This document shows, in pieces, positions 1 to 8,221 of a DNA stretch of 64,000 nucleotides. Position 1 is the first letter of the stretch. Each line of letters begins with the position of its first letter. The stretch is from positions 124,001 to 188,000 of the forward strand of contig NZ_JARUKY010000004.1 in the NCBI RefSeq assembly GCF_029688925.1. Reading direction: 5' to 3'. The notes under the pieces are model-generated. The model had not been told where the DNA came from. It ran no database searches and worked only from the letters and a program-made list of their open reading frames with translations. A program made the position numbers and the translations under genes. The DNA comes from Evansella sp. AB-P1 (GTDB lineage Bacteria; Bacillota; Bacilli; Bacillales; Salisediminibacteriaceae).

Positions 1-244
1 GGTGAAAAGCTTGTGCATAACCTTCAGGGGTATAATGGGCAAGCTTTTCATCCTCTACAACTACGACTCGATCTGCGCCATAAGCGATCATTATCTTTCC
101 AAAACTCTTGACATCTTCACCTAATAATACACCTACAATTTCACCACCATTAGATATCTCTTTCGCAGCAGCAATGGTTTCGAAGGATACATTTCGAAAT
201 GCTCCATCTTTTATTTCTCCAAACACAAGCATTTTTTTTTCCAT
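1..244 (-). CDS. etfA: Electron transfer flavoprotein alpha subunit, N-terminal fragment
   Basis: This is the first 81 codons of EtfA; the gene runs off the window start. EtfA pairs with EtfB, binds FAD and passes electrons from acyl-CoA dehydrogenases to the respiratory chain. The visible part starts MEKKMLVFGEIKDGAFRNVS and has the typical alpha-subunit opening (short beta strand, then SFETIAAAKEIS). I chose the ATG at 244 because a strong AGGGGG ribosome site lies about 10 bases upstream; a second in-frame ATG follows at 232. It lies 19 bases downstream of etfB in the same direction, so the two are co-transcribed. Family assignment is firm although the FAD domain is outside the window. Confidence 0.9.
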   Translation of the reverse strand, partial: MEKKMLVFGEIKDGAFRNVSFETIAAAKEISNGGEIVGVLLGEDVKSFGKIMIAYGADRVVVVEDEKLAHYTPEGYAQAFH

Positions 245-263
245 TTTACCTATCCCCCTCTTG

Positions 264-1034
264 TTATATCACTTTAGCTTCTGATTTTAATAAGCTTACC
301 AGTTCTTTCACTTGATCATCTAAATCCCCTTCCAGTATTTTTCCAGCTTTCTTTTCAGGAGGTAAATAGCGATCTACTGTCTTTGTTTTACCTTCTACAT
401 CCTCTTCCTCAAGATCAAGATCATCTAAGTCTAATTCTTCAAGCGGCTTCTTTTTCGCCTTCATAATACCCGGCAGTGAAGGATAACGTGGTTCATTTAA
501 CCCTTGCTGGGCAGTTACTAAAATAGGCAAGGAAACTTCTACCGTTACTTGATCTCCCTCCACATCTCTTTCGATTGTGGCTTTTCCATTCTCAATTTCT
601 ATTTTCACAATGGATGAAACATGGTTAATTCCAAGCTTCTCTGCTAGTCTAGGTCCAACTTGACCAGAACCACCGTCTACTGCAACATTACCACCTAAAA
701 TAATATCAATCTCTTTCTCTTGAAAGTATGCTCCTAATAATGCTTCCGTTGAAAACGGGTCTCCGTCCTCTATTTCTTCGTTTTCTATTAGTACCGCCTT
801 GTCTGCACCCATAGCTAACCCTGTTCGAAGCTGTTTTTCACTCTCCTCGTCCCCAACTGTTATGAGAGTTACTTCTCCACCATGCTCCTCACGTAGTTGG
901 ATTGCTTCTTCGATTGCATATTCATCATAAGGATTAATAATAAATTCAGCACCGTCATCGACAATTTCACTGTTCTCAATCTGAATTTTTTCTTCCGTAT
1001 CAAACGTTCTTTTTAGAATAACAAAGATATTCAC
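264..1034 (-). CDS. etfB: Electron transfer flavoprotein beta subunit
   Basis: EtfB is the AMP-binding partner of EtfA in the soluble flavoprotein that takes electrons from acyl-CoA dehydrogenase during fatty acid beta-oxidation. The 256-residue length matches the family. The N-terminal NPYDEYAIEEA (34-44) and the signature VDGGSGQVGP (119-128) are the usual ETF-beta landmarks; an acidic stretch sits near residues 203-213. The start is GTG at 1034 with a GGAGGGG site upstream. It is followed closely by etfA. In B. subtilis both belong to the FadR-controlled lcfA-fadR-fadB-etfBA unit; here a repeat-filled gap of about 390 bases separates etfB from fadB, so an extra promoter or read-through is possible. 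Confidence 0.95.
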   Translation of the reverse strand: MNIFVILKRTFDTEEKIQIENSEIVDDGAEFIINPYDEYAIEEAIQLREEHGGEVTLITVGDEESEKQLRTGLAMGADKAVLIENEEIEDGDPFSTEALLGAYFQEKEIDIILGGNVAVDGGSGQVGPRLAEKLGINHVSSIVKIEIENGKATIERDVEGDQVTVEVSLPILVTAQQGLNEPRYPSLPGIMKAKKKPLEELDLDDLDLEEEDVEGKTKTVDRYLPPEKKAGKILEGDLDDQVKELVSLLKSEAKVI

Positions 1035-1115
1035 TCCAATACCCCTCCTATAATTTAAATTGTCTTGAAAATTTTATTTTTTATAAATATTCAAACTTTT
1101 CGATGTAAAAAAATA

Positions 1116-1375
1116 CATGGTGCAAATATCCACTTGCATAGGAAGTCTATCCTGAAAATAGAAACGGTTCAGTAGTGGAAGGCAGCGACTCCAGTGGGAT
1201 CAGCACGAGTCCGAAAATCCCCTAGCACTTACCGAGTAAGTGCTAGGAAGTTGAGGTCGTGCCCCACGCAGCCAGGACGGCAGGATTACGCCGTTGCCCA
1301 CAGGACGTGGGCTGATCTTAGGTGTAATTGGACTGCCTGCAACGGATGAACCTCCTTGATGAGTATTTTCGCACG
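1116..1375. repeat. Composite dispersed repeat between etfB and fadB
   Basis: The etfB-fadB gap of about 390 bases holds no convincing gene. It starts with a family A module (1116-1160, TGCAAATATCCACTTGCA then CTGAAAATA) and continues into a block with a perfect 11-bp stem (CCTAGCACTTA at 1221-1231 with its complement at 1237-1247), a 3-bp stem around AGGAC (1271-1281) and a 6-bp stem GCCCAC-AGGAC-GTGGGC (1296-1312). The part after about 1285 is repeated, diverged, at 55247-55340. The text GACTCCAGTGGGATCAGCA resembles a repeat I know from many Bacillaceae genomes. It is probably a non-coding mobile repeat. Confidence 0.75.
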
Positions 1376-1423
1376 TTCACTAGATTGGATTGAAACTACA
1401 CCATACCAACCTTCTGTTTATAG

Positions 1424-2203
1424 CTATGAATCTCTAAATTTTGGTTTTCTTTTCTCAATAAATGCTTGGATTCCTTCTTTTGCATCCTTTGTGTTTGACA
1501 CTTCGCCAAATCTCTTAGCCTCTTGTTTACAAGCTGTCTCGAAATCTACTTGATCAAACATACTAATTAATTCTAAAGCAAACTTTATAGAGGTTCTCCC
1601 TTTTTCACAAATTTTTGTAGCAATACTCATTGCTTCTCTTAATAAGTCCTCTTTAGGAACAGAATACGTTGCTAGACCACATGACATAGCTTCCTCCCCT
1701 GTAATAGGTTTAGAAGTAAGTATCATTTCTGTTGCCTTTGTTTTACCAACGTATCGAGGTAGACGCTGTGTTCCTCCAAATCCAGGTATCAATCCTAATT
1801 GGAGTTCTGGAAGACCCAATTTGGCATCATTCGATACAATTCGTATATGACAAGCCATGGCTAGTTCCAAACCACCACCTAATGCTGCTCCATGTATGGC
1901 ACAAATAACAGGCTTTGAAAACGCTTCAATTTTATTGAACACCTTCTGTCCAAATCTAGACATTTGTTGGAACGATTCCCCAGTTGCATGTGTAAATTCT
2001 TTTATATCTGCTCCGGCAGCAAAAAAATTACCTTCTCCATGAATAAGAACGACTTTTACATTTTCATCCTGTAACAAATAATCAAATAATGAATCTAGTT
2101 CGTGAATCATTCCTTGATTTATGGCATTAGCTGGTGGATGATTCAATGTGACTAAAGCTACACCTTCATCATACGATACATGCAAGTGCTCAAACTCAGT
2201 CAA
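1424..2203 (-). CDS. fadB: Enoyl-CoA hydratase/isomerase family protein (crotonase fold)
   Basis: This is a crotonase-family enzyme that hydrates trans-2-enoyl-CoA in beta-oxidation. The oxyanion-hole segment AAGADIKEF (62-70) and GAALGGGLELA (105-115) are present, with both catalytic glutamates of the crotonase family at E113 and E133 (LPELQLGLIPG). Length 259 fits the family. The start is TTG at 2203, preceded by AAAGGGGG at good spacing; no ATG fits. It follows fadR by 24 bases and is the ortholog by position of B. subtilis ysiB/fadB. Control by FadR through the operator at 2853 is expected. Confidence 0.93.
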   Translation of the reverse strand: MTEFEHLHVSYDEGVALVTLNHPPANAINQGMIHELDSLFDYLLQDENVKVVLIHGEGNFFAAGADIKEFTHATGESFQQMSRFGQKVFNKIEAFSKPVICAIHGAALGGGLELAMACHIRIVSNDAKLGLPELQLGLIPGFGGTQRLPRYVGKTKATEMILTSKPITGEEAMSCGLATYSVPKEDLLREAMSIATKICEKGRTSIKFALELISMFDQVDFETACKQEAKRFGEVSNTKDAKEGIQAFIEKRKPKFRDS

Positions 2204-2227
2204 ATTACGTTCCCCCTTTATCCCTTA

Positions 2228-2818
2228 TTAATTATTTGATTTTAAACCTGTTAAAAGCATGTTACATAAAGGTTTAGCTAATGGTACTAATTCATATCGA
2301 TGCTCCTTCATCACCCAATTCGTAACAACTTCATCTATTGCACCGAAGATTACTTGACGGGCCAAACGATGGTCTAACGACTTGGGAAAAAATCCATTAT
2401 CCATTCCTTCTAGTAAGATAGTATCAATTAGTCCTAGGTAACCTTTTAGAACTTTATTAATTCTAGATCTTAATTGAATATTGGATTGCCTAATTTCTAG
2501 CTGTGTTACGATAGCTAAATTGTGATCTGCTTCTAACTGACGTAAATGCATTTCAATTAGTAGCAAAAGTTTTTCTTCGATAGTAAGGTCTTTCGTTAAT
2601 TGTTCTTTACTTTTTTCCACAAAAAGACCCATTTTTTCTTCAAATAATGAAATTAATATATCTTCTTTGTTTTTAAAATATAAATATATAGTTCCATCCG
2701 CAACACCAGCTTCTTTAGCAATTTTGGAAACTTGTGAATGATGATACCCGTTTTGCGCAATTACTTTGACAGCTGCATTTATTATTAGATCAAATTTTTG
2801 TCCTCTTTTTTTACCCAT
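2228..2818 (-). CDS. fadR: TetR-family fatty acid degradation repressor FadR
   Basis: This TetR-type repressor of beta-oxidation genes is released from DNA by long-chain acyl-CoA. Residues 10-55 form the TetR DNA-binding domain, with the helix-turn-helix at about 29-50 (QVSKIAKEAGVADGTIYLYF); the rest is the ligand-binding helical domain. The 196-residue length is close to B. subtilis FadR (YsiA). A perfect 20-bp FadR operator sits 35 bases upstream of its start, so it represses itself and the downstream fadB, etfB and etfA genes. The gene lies between lcfA and fadB, the usual place. Confidence 0.93.
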   Translation of the reverse strand: MGKKRGQKFDLIINAAVKVIAQNGYHHSQVSKIAKEAGVADGTIYLYFKNKEDILISLFEEKMGLFVEKSKEQLTKDLTIEEKLLLLIEMHLRQLEADHNLAIVTQLEIRQSNIQLRSRINKVLKGYLGLIDTILLEGMDNGFFPKSLDHRLARQVIFGAIDEVVTNWVMKEHRYELVPLAKPLCNMLLTGLKSNN

Positions 2819-2852
2819 ATTCTCTTTCCCTTCTTAAATCATTACAGTTAAA

Positions 2853-2872
2853 ATGAATGATTATTCATTCAT
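2853..2872. promoter_or_regulatory. FadR operator
   Basis: The 20-bp sequence ATGAATGATTATTCATTCAT matches the B. subtilis FadR box (ATGAATGA-N-TA-N-TCATTCAT) at every fixed position. It lies just upstream of fadR, where it would control the fadR-fadB-etfBA transcript. A terminator separates this unit from lcfA, so the box probably governs a promoter internal to the cluster. I saw no second perfect copy in front of lcfA. Confidence 0.88.
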
Positions 2873-3181
2873 AATTTAATTTTAATTTATCCCTTTCATT
2901 ATGTCAAATAAAGATTAGGAAAGTAAATAACAACATAGAGAGTACAAATTCATTTTCACCCAATAATATATCACATTACACAAAATAACCTATAGCCTAT
3001 ACAAGAACATATTACATGCATACAATGTATTACAATCTCTGATGAAAGGTGGTGGAAATACGTTATAACCTAAATAAACGGTTATAATTCTACACCATGC
3101 TCATCATATTAACTTTAGTATTATTCATATTATTAGTCATTGTGGCTGGATTTTTGTTATTTGATAAGTATTAATGTTTCC

Positions 3182-3233
3182 TTTAAAAGAGGGAGTCAAT
3201 AAAGGTAGATGGAAAAACCTTCATGACTCCCTC
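3182..3233 (-). terminator. Terminator of lcfA
   Basis: Ten-base arms GAGGGAGTCA and TGACTCCCTC (3189-3198 and 3224-3233) form a strong hairpin, followed on the minus strand by TTTTAAAG. It closes lcfA 20 bases after the stop. The remaining bases between here and the FadR operator show no gene I can support. Confidence 0.8.
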
Positions 3234-3254
3234 AAATCTATCTTTCTTTATTCC

Positions 3255-4970
3255 TTACTTGTCATCTTCTCCAAAGCCAGAAGCTTCTTTAATTTTTTTC
3301 TTCTCTTCTTCCACAAGAACTCTTCGAAGTACTTTACCTACCATTGTCTTTGGAAGTTCTTCTCTAAATTCATAAAGCCGTGGTATTTTAAAAGAAGCAA
3401 GATGTTCTCGACAAAATTCTTCTATTTTTTCTTCAGATAAATCTCTACCCTCTTTAGGAACGATAAATGCTTTAACTGTTTCTCCACGATAAGGATCTGG
3501 CACACCTATGACACAAGCTTCCTGAATATCTTCATGCTCATATAGAATTTCTTCAATTTCACGAGGATAAATATTAAATCCACCAGCAATAATCATATCC
3601 TTTTTCCGATCAACGATATAAAAGAAGCCATCTTCATCCATGTAACCCATATCTCCAGTCAAGAACCAATCATCCTTAAAGGAAGCCTGGGTATCCTCTG
3701 GTCGATTCCAATAACCTTTCATCACTTGTGGACCTTTAAGGATAATTTCGCCAATTTCATTTGGCTTTGCTAGTTCACCAGTTTCAGCAGACAAAATAGC
3801 TGCATCCGTATCGGGCCAAGGTAAGCCAATGCTACCTGATTTGCGATGTTCCCAAATAAGGTTTGCAATAGCTACTGGAGACGTTTCAGTTAATCCATAT
3901 CCTTCAACAAGTCTTCCATTTGTAGCTTCTTCAAAATTATTTTGTACTTCTACTGGCAATGGAGCAGAACCACTTATACAAGCTTTTATAGATGAAAGAT
4001 CGTGCTTTTTAATATTTGGGTGATTTAATAGACCGATATACATAGTAGGTGCACCTGGATATAAAGTTGCTTTATGGGTTTCTATCGCTTTTAAAATATC
4101 CTTCGGTTCAAACTTAGGCATGATGATCATCTTAAAGCCCATACGGATAGATAAATTCATGACGGTTGTCATTCCGTACACATGGAAGAATGGTAAAGCG
4201 GCAAGGATTACTTCCTCCCCCTCATCCATCTCATACATCCATTCCTGACACTGTTGAGTGTTTACAACAAGGTTATAATGTGTAAGCATAACGCCTTTTG
4301 CAGGTCCTGTTGTTCCCCCAGTATATTGCAGCAATGCTAAGTCTTCTTTTGGATCGATATCCAGATCTATTTCATTTGGTGTTCCTTTATTGATAAAATC
4401 TACAAAGGAGTGTAATTTTTCGTTATAATGTAAATCTACTTTAATTCCTGTATTCTTTTTTTGGATAAAAGGATAGATCAAATTTTTTGGGAAAGGTAAA
4501 TAGTCTTTAATACCAGTGACTATAATATGTTCAAGCTGGGTTTTTTCCTTCACCTTTGCTACTCTCGGATACACGAGATCTAAGCATATCATGACTTTGG
4601 CTCCAGAATCATTCATTTGGTGTTCAATTTCTCGTTCAACGTACAGAGGATTTGTCTGAACGACGATAGCACCAGCAAATAATGCTCCATAATACGAAAT
4701 GACGGCCTGCGGAGTATTTGCAAGCATGATAGCAACTCTATCACCTTGCTTTACTCCAAGCTCTTGGAGTTGATTAGCAAGCTTTAAAGCTGAATCGTAT
4801 ACCTCTTGGTAAGTCATTTCTTTCCCCATAAAATTTAAAGCTGATTTTTGAGGGAATTTATTTGCTGCTTTTTTCAAATAGCTTTGAAGCGTCTCCAGTT
4901 CATAATCAATGGACTTAGAAATCTCTTTAGGATAATGTTGAAACCAAGGTTTTTCTGTTAACGTTTCCAT
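3255..4970 (-). CDS. lcfA: Long-chain acyl-CoA synthetase
   Basis: This enzyme activates long-chain fatty acids with ATP and CoA, the entry step of beta-oxidation. The adenylate-forming signature YTGGTTGPAKGVMLTH lies at about residues 216-231, with later family motifs GYGLTETSP and the GDMGYMDEDGFFYIVDRKKD hinge region. I set the start at ATG 4970 (METLTEKPW, 571 residues) because the GGGAGGAG site is correctly spaced for it; a longer reading from 5009 would place that site inside the coding region. The sequence aligns along its whole length with B. subtilis LcfA. It has its own terminator, and fadR follows. Confidence 0.95.
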   Translation of the reverse strand: METLTEKPWFQHYPKEISKSIDYELETLQSYLKKAANKFPQKSALNFMGKEMTYQEVYDSALKLANQLQELGVKQGDRVAIMLANTPQAVISYYGALFAGAIVVQTNPLYVEREIEHQMNDSGAKVMICLDLVYPRVAKVKEKTQLEHIIVTGIKDYLPFPKNLIYPFIQKKNTGIKVDLHYNEKLHSFVDFINKGTPNEIDLDIDPKEDLALLQYTGGTTGPAKGVMLTHYNLVVNTQQCQEWMYEMDEGEEVILAALPFFHVYGMTTVMNLSIRMGFKMIIMPKFEPKDILKAIETHKATLYPGAPTMYIGLLNHPNIKKHDLSSIKACISGSAPLPVEVQNNFEEATNGRLVEGYGLTETSPVAIANLIWEHRKSGSIGLPWPDTDAAILSAETGELAKPNEIGEIILKGPQVMKGYWNRPEDTQASFKDDWFLTGDMGYMDEDGFFYIVDRKKDMIIAGGFNIYPREIEEILYEHEDIQEACVIGVPDPYRGETVKAFIVPKEGRDLSEEKIEEFCREHLASFKIPRLYEFREELPKTMVGKVLRRVLVEEEKKKIKEASGFGEDDK

Positions 4971-5148
4971 CCCCATCTCCTCCCTTTTAAAAAGTGATCT
5001 CTCCTTCATAAAGCAAATTAACTATGAAAGTATGAAAAAAATATCTATCTTCCATAGATAGGCAAACCTCTCTCTATACTATTCTAATGAAAACGGATAC
5101 AAAATGAAATGTATTTGTTTCAATTTTTCGAAATTTCTTTTTAATCTA

Positions 5149-5177
5149 TTGACTCATTTGTTGTCTTGTTGTATAAA
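5149..5177 (+). promoter_or_regulatory. SigA-like promoter sequence with no plus-strand gene
   Basis: TTGACT (5149-5154), exactly 17 bases, then TATAAA (5172-5177): five of six matches at each hexamer. It points toward the hairpin at 5224-5272, giving at most a short RNA of roughly 90 bases. No plus-strand gene follows for 6 kb. It may be chance in AT-rich DNA. The rest of 4971-5223 shows nothing I can name. Confidence 0.3.
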
Positions 5178-5223
5178 CTTATGACAATTCAACACTCATT
5201 TATTCCTTTATCAGAAAAAATAA

Positions 5224-5272
5224 AGACTGTCCTTTATAAATCACTATATTAGTGATCCTAAAGGAACAGTCT
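5224..5272 (-). terminator. Long hairpin terminator after the small membrane ORF and yshE
   Basis: AGACTGT (5224-5230) pairs with ACAGTCT (5266-5272), and the inner parts (CCTTTA with TAAAGG, ATCACT with AGTGAT) also pair, giving a nearly continuous stem. On the minus strand it is followed by a T-rich run, so it ends transcription coming from yshE and the small ORF. Confidence 0.75.
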
Positions 5273-5298
5273 CGAAAAGAGTAAACTCAATAATTTTA

Positions 5299-5382
5299 TT
5301 ATGCAAAAAATATCCAGAAAATTAGTCCTGTTACAATAAAAGCACCACAAAGAACAATCAATATCTTCCATAACGTTTCCAT
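5299..5382 (-). CDS. Predicted 27-residue single-pass membrane peptide
   Basis: A 27-codon reading frame starts METLWKILIVLCGAFIVTGL and ends with an aromatic, hydrophobic tail. Nearly the whole peptide can form one transmembrane helix, with Glu and Lys only near the start. An AGGTGA ribosome site lies 7 bases before the ATG, and two stop codons (TAA TAA) and then a strong terminator follow. It sits 32 bases downstream of yshE in the same direction. I do not recognise a family. Good initiation signals and operon position support it; the short length is the main doubt. Confidence 0.55.
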   Translation of the reverse strand: METLWKILIVLCGAFIVTGLIFWIFFA

Positions 5383-5414
5383 TTTCAATCACCTATACAT
5401 CTCTAAAATTTAGT

Positions 5415-5822
5415 TTAAAGTATACTTACCCCAATGATATATGACAGTGAAACAGACAATATAAAGGAAATTAGTCCTACTGCTCGATTATCCTTTTGCA
5501 ATTCAGTGTCTACTTTAAAACCTGGAGTTAAAAATTCAAAAATAAAATAAACAAAGATAAGGAGAATAAACCCGAATGTACCCCAACCAAGCATTTCTAT
5601 TACGGAATCATTATGCATGATAGAATACCGGAAAACATTAGCGATGCCAAATATTTTTCCTGCTGTAGCCATTGCAATAGCAACATTCCCATTTTTAATT
5701 TCCGTCCAAGTACCATATCTCGTAACGAATTCAAAGATTGTTAAATAAACAATTAATGCTATTACGACAATACTGTACATTCCTGCTGTATAGATATAAG
5801 TATGTTGAAAAAAACTATCCAT
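5415..5822 (-). CDS. yshE: DUF350 family membrane protein YshE
   Basis: A 135-residue integral membrane protein of the DUF350 family, function unknown. Four hydrophobic segments are visible at about residues 13-33, 50-66, 78-98 and 113-133, with charged loops between. A clear GGAGG site precedes the ATG. It follows mutS2 by 12 bases, as in B. subtilis where yshE is next to mutSB, so the two probably share a transcript that also includes the small membrane ORF downstream. No catalytic motif can be read. Confidence 0.88.
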   Translation of the reverse strand: MDSFFQHTYIYTAGMYSIVVIALIVYLTIFEFVTRYGTWTEIKNGNVAIAMATAGKIFGIANVFRYSIMHNDSVIEMLGWGTFGFILLIFVYFIFEFLTPGFKVDTELQKDNRAVGLISFILSVSLSYIIGVSIL

Positions 5823-5834
5823 CCTGTTTCCCTC

Positions 5835-8201
5835 CTACTTTAAAGAGACTACCGTAACACCAGATCCCCCTTCAGCAGCACTTCCCATTCTCGCTTCTTT
5901 TACATTCCTATGATTTTTCAATAAGTCTTGAACACCTTTCCGAAGTGCTCCAGTTCCTTTTCCATGAATGATTGATACTTGATGATAGCCAGCCAATACG
6001 GCATCATCTAAATACTTCTCCACCTCTAACATTGCTTCTTCAAATCGTACTCCACGGAGATCTAATTCTGTTTTAACATGGGAGTCTTTTCCCCTTACAG
6101 TAGATAGTGGATTTTTCTCAATTTGCTTCGGACGATCAATATAAAGGAGATCCTCTCCCTTAACTTTCATCTTCATCATTCCGAGTTGAACAACATATTC
6201 TTTCTCATTTACTTTTTCTACAATATGACCTTTTTGATCAAAGCTTACTACCTTTACTTCATCACCTGGAATTAATTTCTGCTTCTTTGATTGTGGAGCC
6301 AGAGAATTCTTAATCACTTTTTCCTTGTTAACAAGGTTAGGTTCCGCTTTTTCTAATCGTTTTTTTGCATTAATCAATTCGTGATCTTTAATTGTAGGAT
6401 TGTTTTTCTGAATGGTTCGTAATTCGGTAATAATCGCTTCTGCTTCTGCTTTTGCTTTTTTCAAGGACTCAGCAGCTTTTTCTTCTGCATCTTTTAAAAT
6501 CTTCTCTTTTTCCTGCTCAAGCTTATTAAATTCTTTTTCTAAGTCTCGATGAATTTGTTCTGCTTCAAACCGAATTTTTTCTGTGTCTTCCATTTCCTTT
6601 TCACTACGCTTACGACTCTCTTCAAGTGAAGCAATCATATTTTCAATTTTATTTGTATCAGCACCAATGTGACTTTTTGCATCTTCAATAATTGTATCAC
6701 TTAAACCGAGACGTCGGCTAATAGCAAATGCATTACTTCTACCGGGGACGCCAATTAAAAGTCGATATGTGGGACGAAGAGTTTCTACATCAAATTCAAC
6801 GCTTGCATTCATGACACCATCGCGATTGTAGGCATACCCCTTTAATTCACTATAATGAGTTGTTGCAATAACTTTTGCACCAACATTATATACATAATCT
6901 AATATAGAAATAGCTAGAGCAGCCCCTTCTGTTGGATCTGTCCCTGCGCCTAATTCATCAAATAAAACAATGGAACGATGATCCACTTGATCCAAGATAT
7001 CAACTATGTTTGTCATATGAGAAGAAAAGGTACTTAAGCTTTGTTCAATGGATTGCTCATCACCAATATCAGCAAATATTTGCTGAAACACTGCAGCAGT
7101 AGAGCCTTCCTCACATGGAATATGTAAGCCTGATTGTACCATTAAAGTTAATAAACCTACTGTCTTTAACGTTACTGTCTTCCCACCAGTATTTGGTCCA
7201 GTTATGACGAGAGATGAGAAATCATTACCTAATTCTACATCAATCGGAACGATTTCCTCTTTTGGGATGAGGGGGTGTCGGGCTTTCACCATTTGTATGC
7301 GTCCCTCTTCGTTTATATTAGGCTGAGTTCCATTAATTTCAAGACTGTATAGGGCTTTTGCAAAAATAAAATCAACTTCTGTCATCACTTTTACAATCGT
7401 TATAAGTTCCTCAACGTGTTCACTAACTAAAGCTGATAACTCTTGTAAAATTCGATTAATTTCTTGTTTTTCCTTTAATCGTGCTTCTCTAAGTTGGTTA
7501 TTAATTTGTACTACTGCATTAGGTTCGATAAATAACGTTGCACCAGAAGCAGACTGATCGTGAACCATTCCACCAAAATGACTTCGATACTCTTGTTTTA
7601 CTGGAATAACATATCTATCATTACGTATGGTAATAATGGCATCAGAAAGCATTTTTCTCCCACTAGTGGACCTTGTAATACTTTCGAGCTTTGATCGTAC
7701 ACCTGCTTCATGGGATCGTATCGTTTGTCTTATATTTCGAAGTGCTTGACTTGCTGAATCTAATACCTCTCCGTTTTCGTCAATTGCTTGCTTAATATCC
7801 CGTTCCAAATCAGTTAGCGGAACAATTTCCTCTACTAATTCAGGGAGGATAGAAAGCTCTACTTCATCTTCAATAAGGCTTTCAATAAAGCTCTTAAAAC
7901 GACGACTACCATAAATAGTTGAAGATATATCTAATAGCTCTAGTTCATTTAAAACGCCACCAATGGAAGCTCTTTTTACCGATGTACGTATATCTCGAAT
8001 TCCCCCTAATGGTGCTTGTCCTCTTAATCTAATTACTTTTGATCCCTCATACGTACTATTCTGACCGTACTGTATTTCAGAGAAATCAAAGGAAGGAAGC
8101 AATGCATTAACTTTTTGTTTCCCCAAGGAGCTACTTGCATGATTAATTAGCTGTCCTTTCATTTTGTCATATTCTAGTATGCGACAAACCCTTTCTAACA
8201 C
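5835..8201 (-). CDS. mutS2: Endonuclease MutS2
   Basis: MutS2 is a MutS-family ATPase with a C-terminal Smr nuclease, linked to recombination control and, more recently, ribosome rescue; it lacks the MutS mismatch-recognition domains. Walker [10 protein letters not shown] (about 334-342) and Walker [11 protein letters not shown] (about 414-423) are intact, a long charged coiled coil covers about 515-640, and the last 80 residues are the Smr domain (LDLRG, then [10 protein letters not shown]). I use the GTG at 8201 (788 residues): the upstream ATG at 8216 lies inside GGAGGTGA, which is the ribosome site at 8 bases spacing. It is 20 bases downstream of polX. Confidence 0.95.
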   Translation of the reverse strand: MLERVCRILEYDKMKGQLINHASSSLGKQKVNALLPSFDFSEIQYGQNSTYEGSKVIRLRGQAPLGGIRDIRTSVKRASIGGVLNELELLDISSTIYGSRRFKSFIESLIEDEVELSILPELVEEIVPLTDLERDIKQAIDENGEVLDSASQALRNIRQTIRSHEAGVRSKLESITRSTSGRKMLSDAIITIRNDRYVIPVKQEYRSHFGGMVHDQSASGATLFIEPNAVVQINNQLREARLKEKQEINRILQELSALVSEHVEELITIVKVMTEVDFIFAKALYSLEINGTQPNINEEGRIQMVKARHPLIPKEEIVPIDVELGNDFSSLVITGPNTGGKTVTLKTVGLLTLMVQSGLHIPCEEGSTAAVFQQIFADIGDEQSIEQSLSTFSSHMTNIVDILDQVDHRSIVLFDELGAGTDPTEGAALAISILDYVYNVGAKVIATTHYSELKGYAYNRDGVMNASVEFDVETLRPTYRLLIGVPGRSNAFAISRRLGLSDTIIEDAKSHIGADTNKIENMIASLEESRKRSEKEMEDTEKIRFEAEQIHRDLEKEFNKLEQEKEKILKDAEEKAAESLKKAKAEAEAIITELRTIQKNNPTIKDHELINAKKRLEKAEPNLVNKEKVIKNSLAPQSKKQKLIPGDEVKVVSFDQKGHIVEKVNEKEYVVQLGMMKMKVKGEDLLYIDRPKQIEKNPLSTVRGKDSHVKTELDLRGVRFEEAMLEVEKYLDDAVLAGYHQVSIIHGKGTGALRKGVQDLLKNHRNVKEARMGSAAEGGSGVTVVSLK

Positions 8202-8221
8202 AAGGGTCACCTCCATTATTA

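Noticed and set aside
1356-1553. 65-codon plus-strand frame over the end of fadB
   Set aside because: It is antisense to the conserved fadB C-terminus and starts in a repeat.
3097-3174. 25-codon frame encoding a hydrophobic peptide (MLIILTLVLFILLVIVAGFL then LFDKY)
   Set aside because: The composition looks like a membrane peptide, but there is no ribosome site within 15 bases of the ATG and the region is very AT-rich, where such frames arise by chance.
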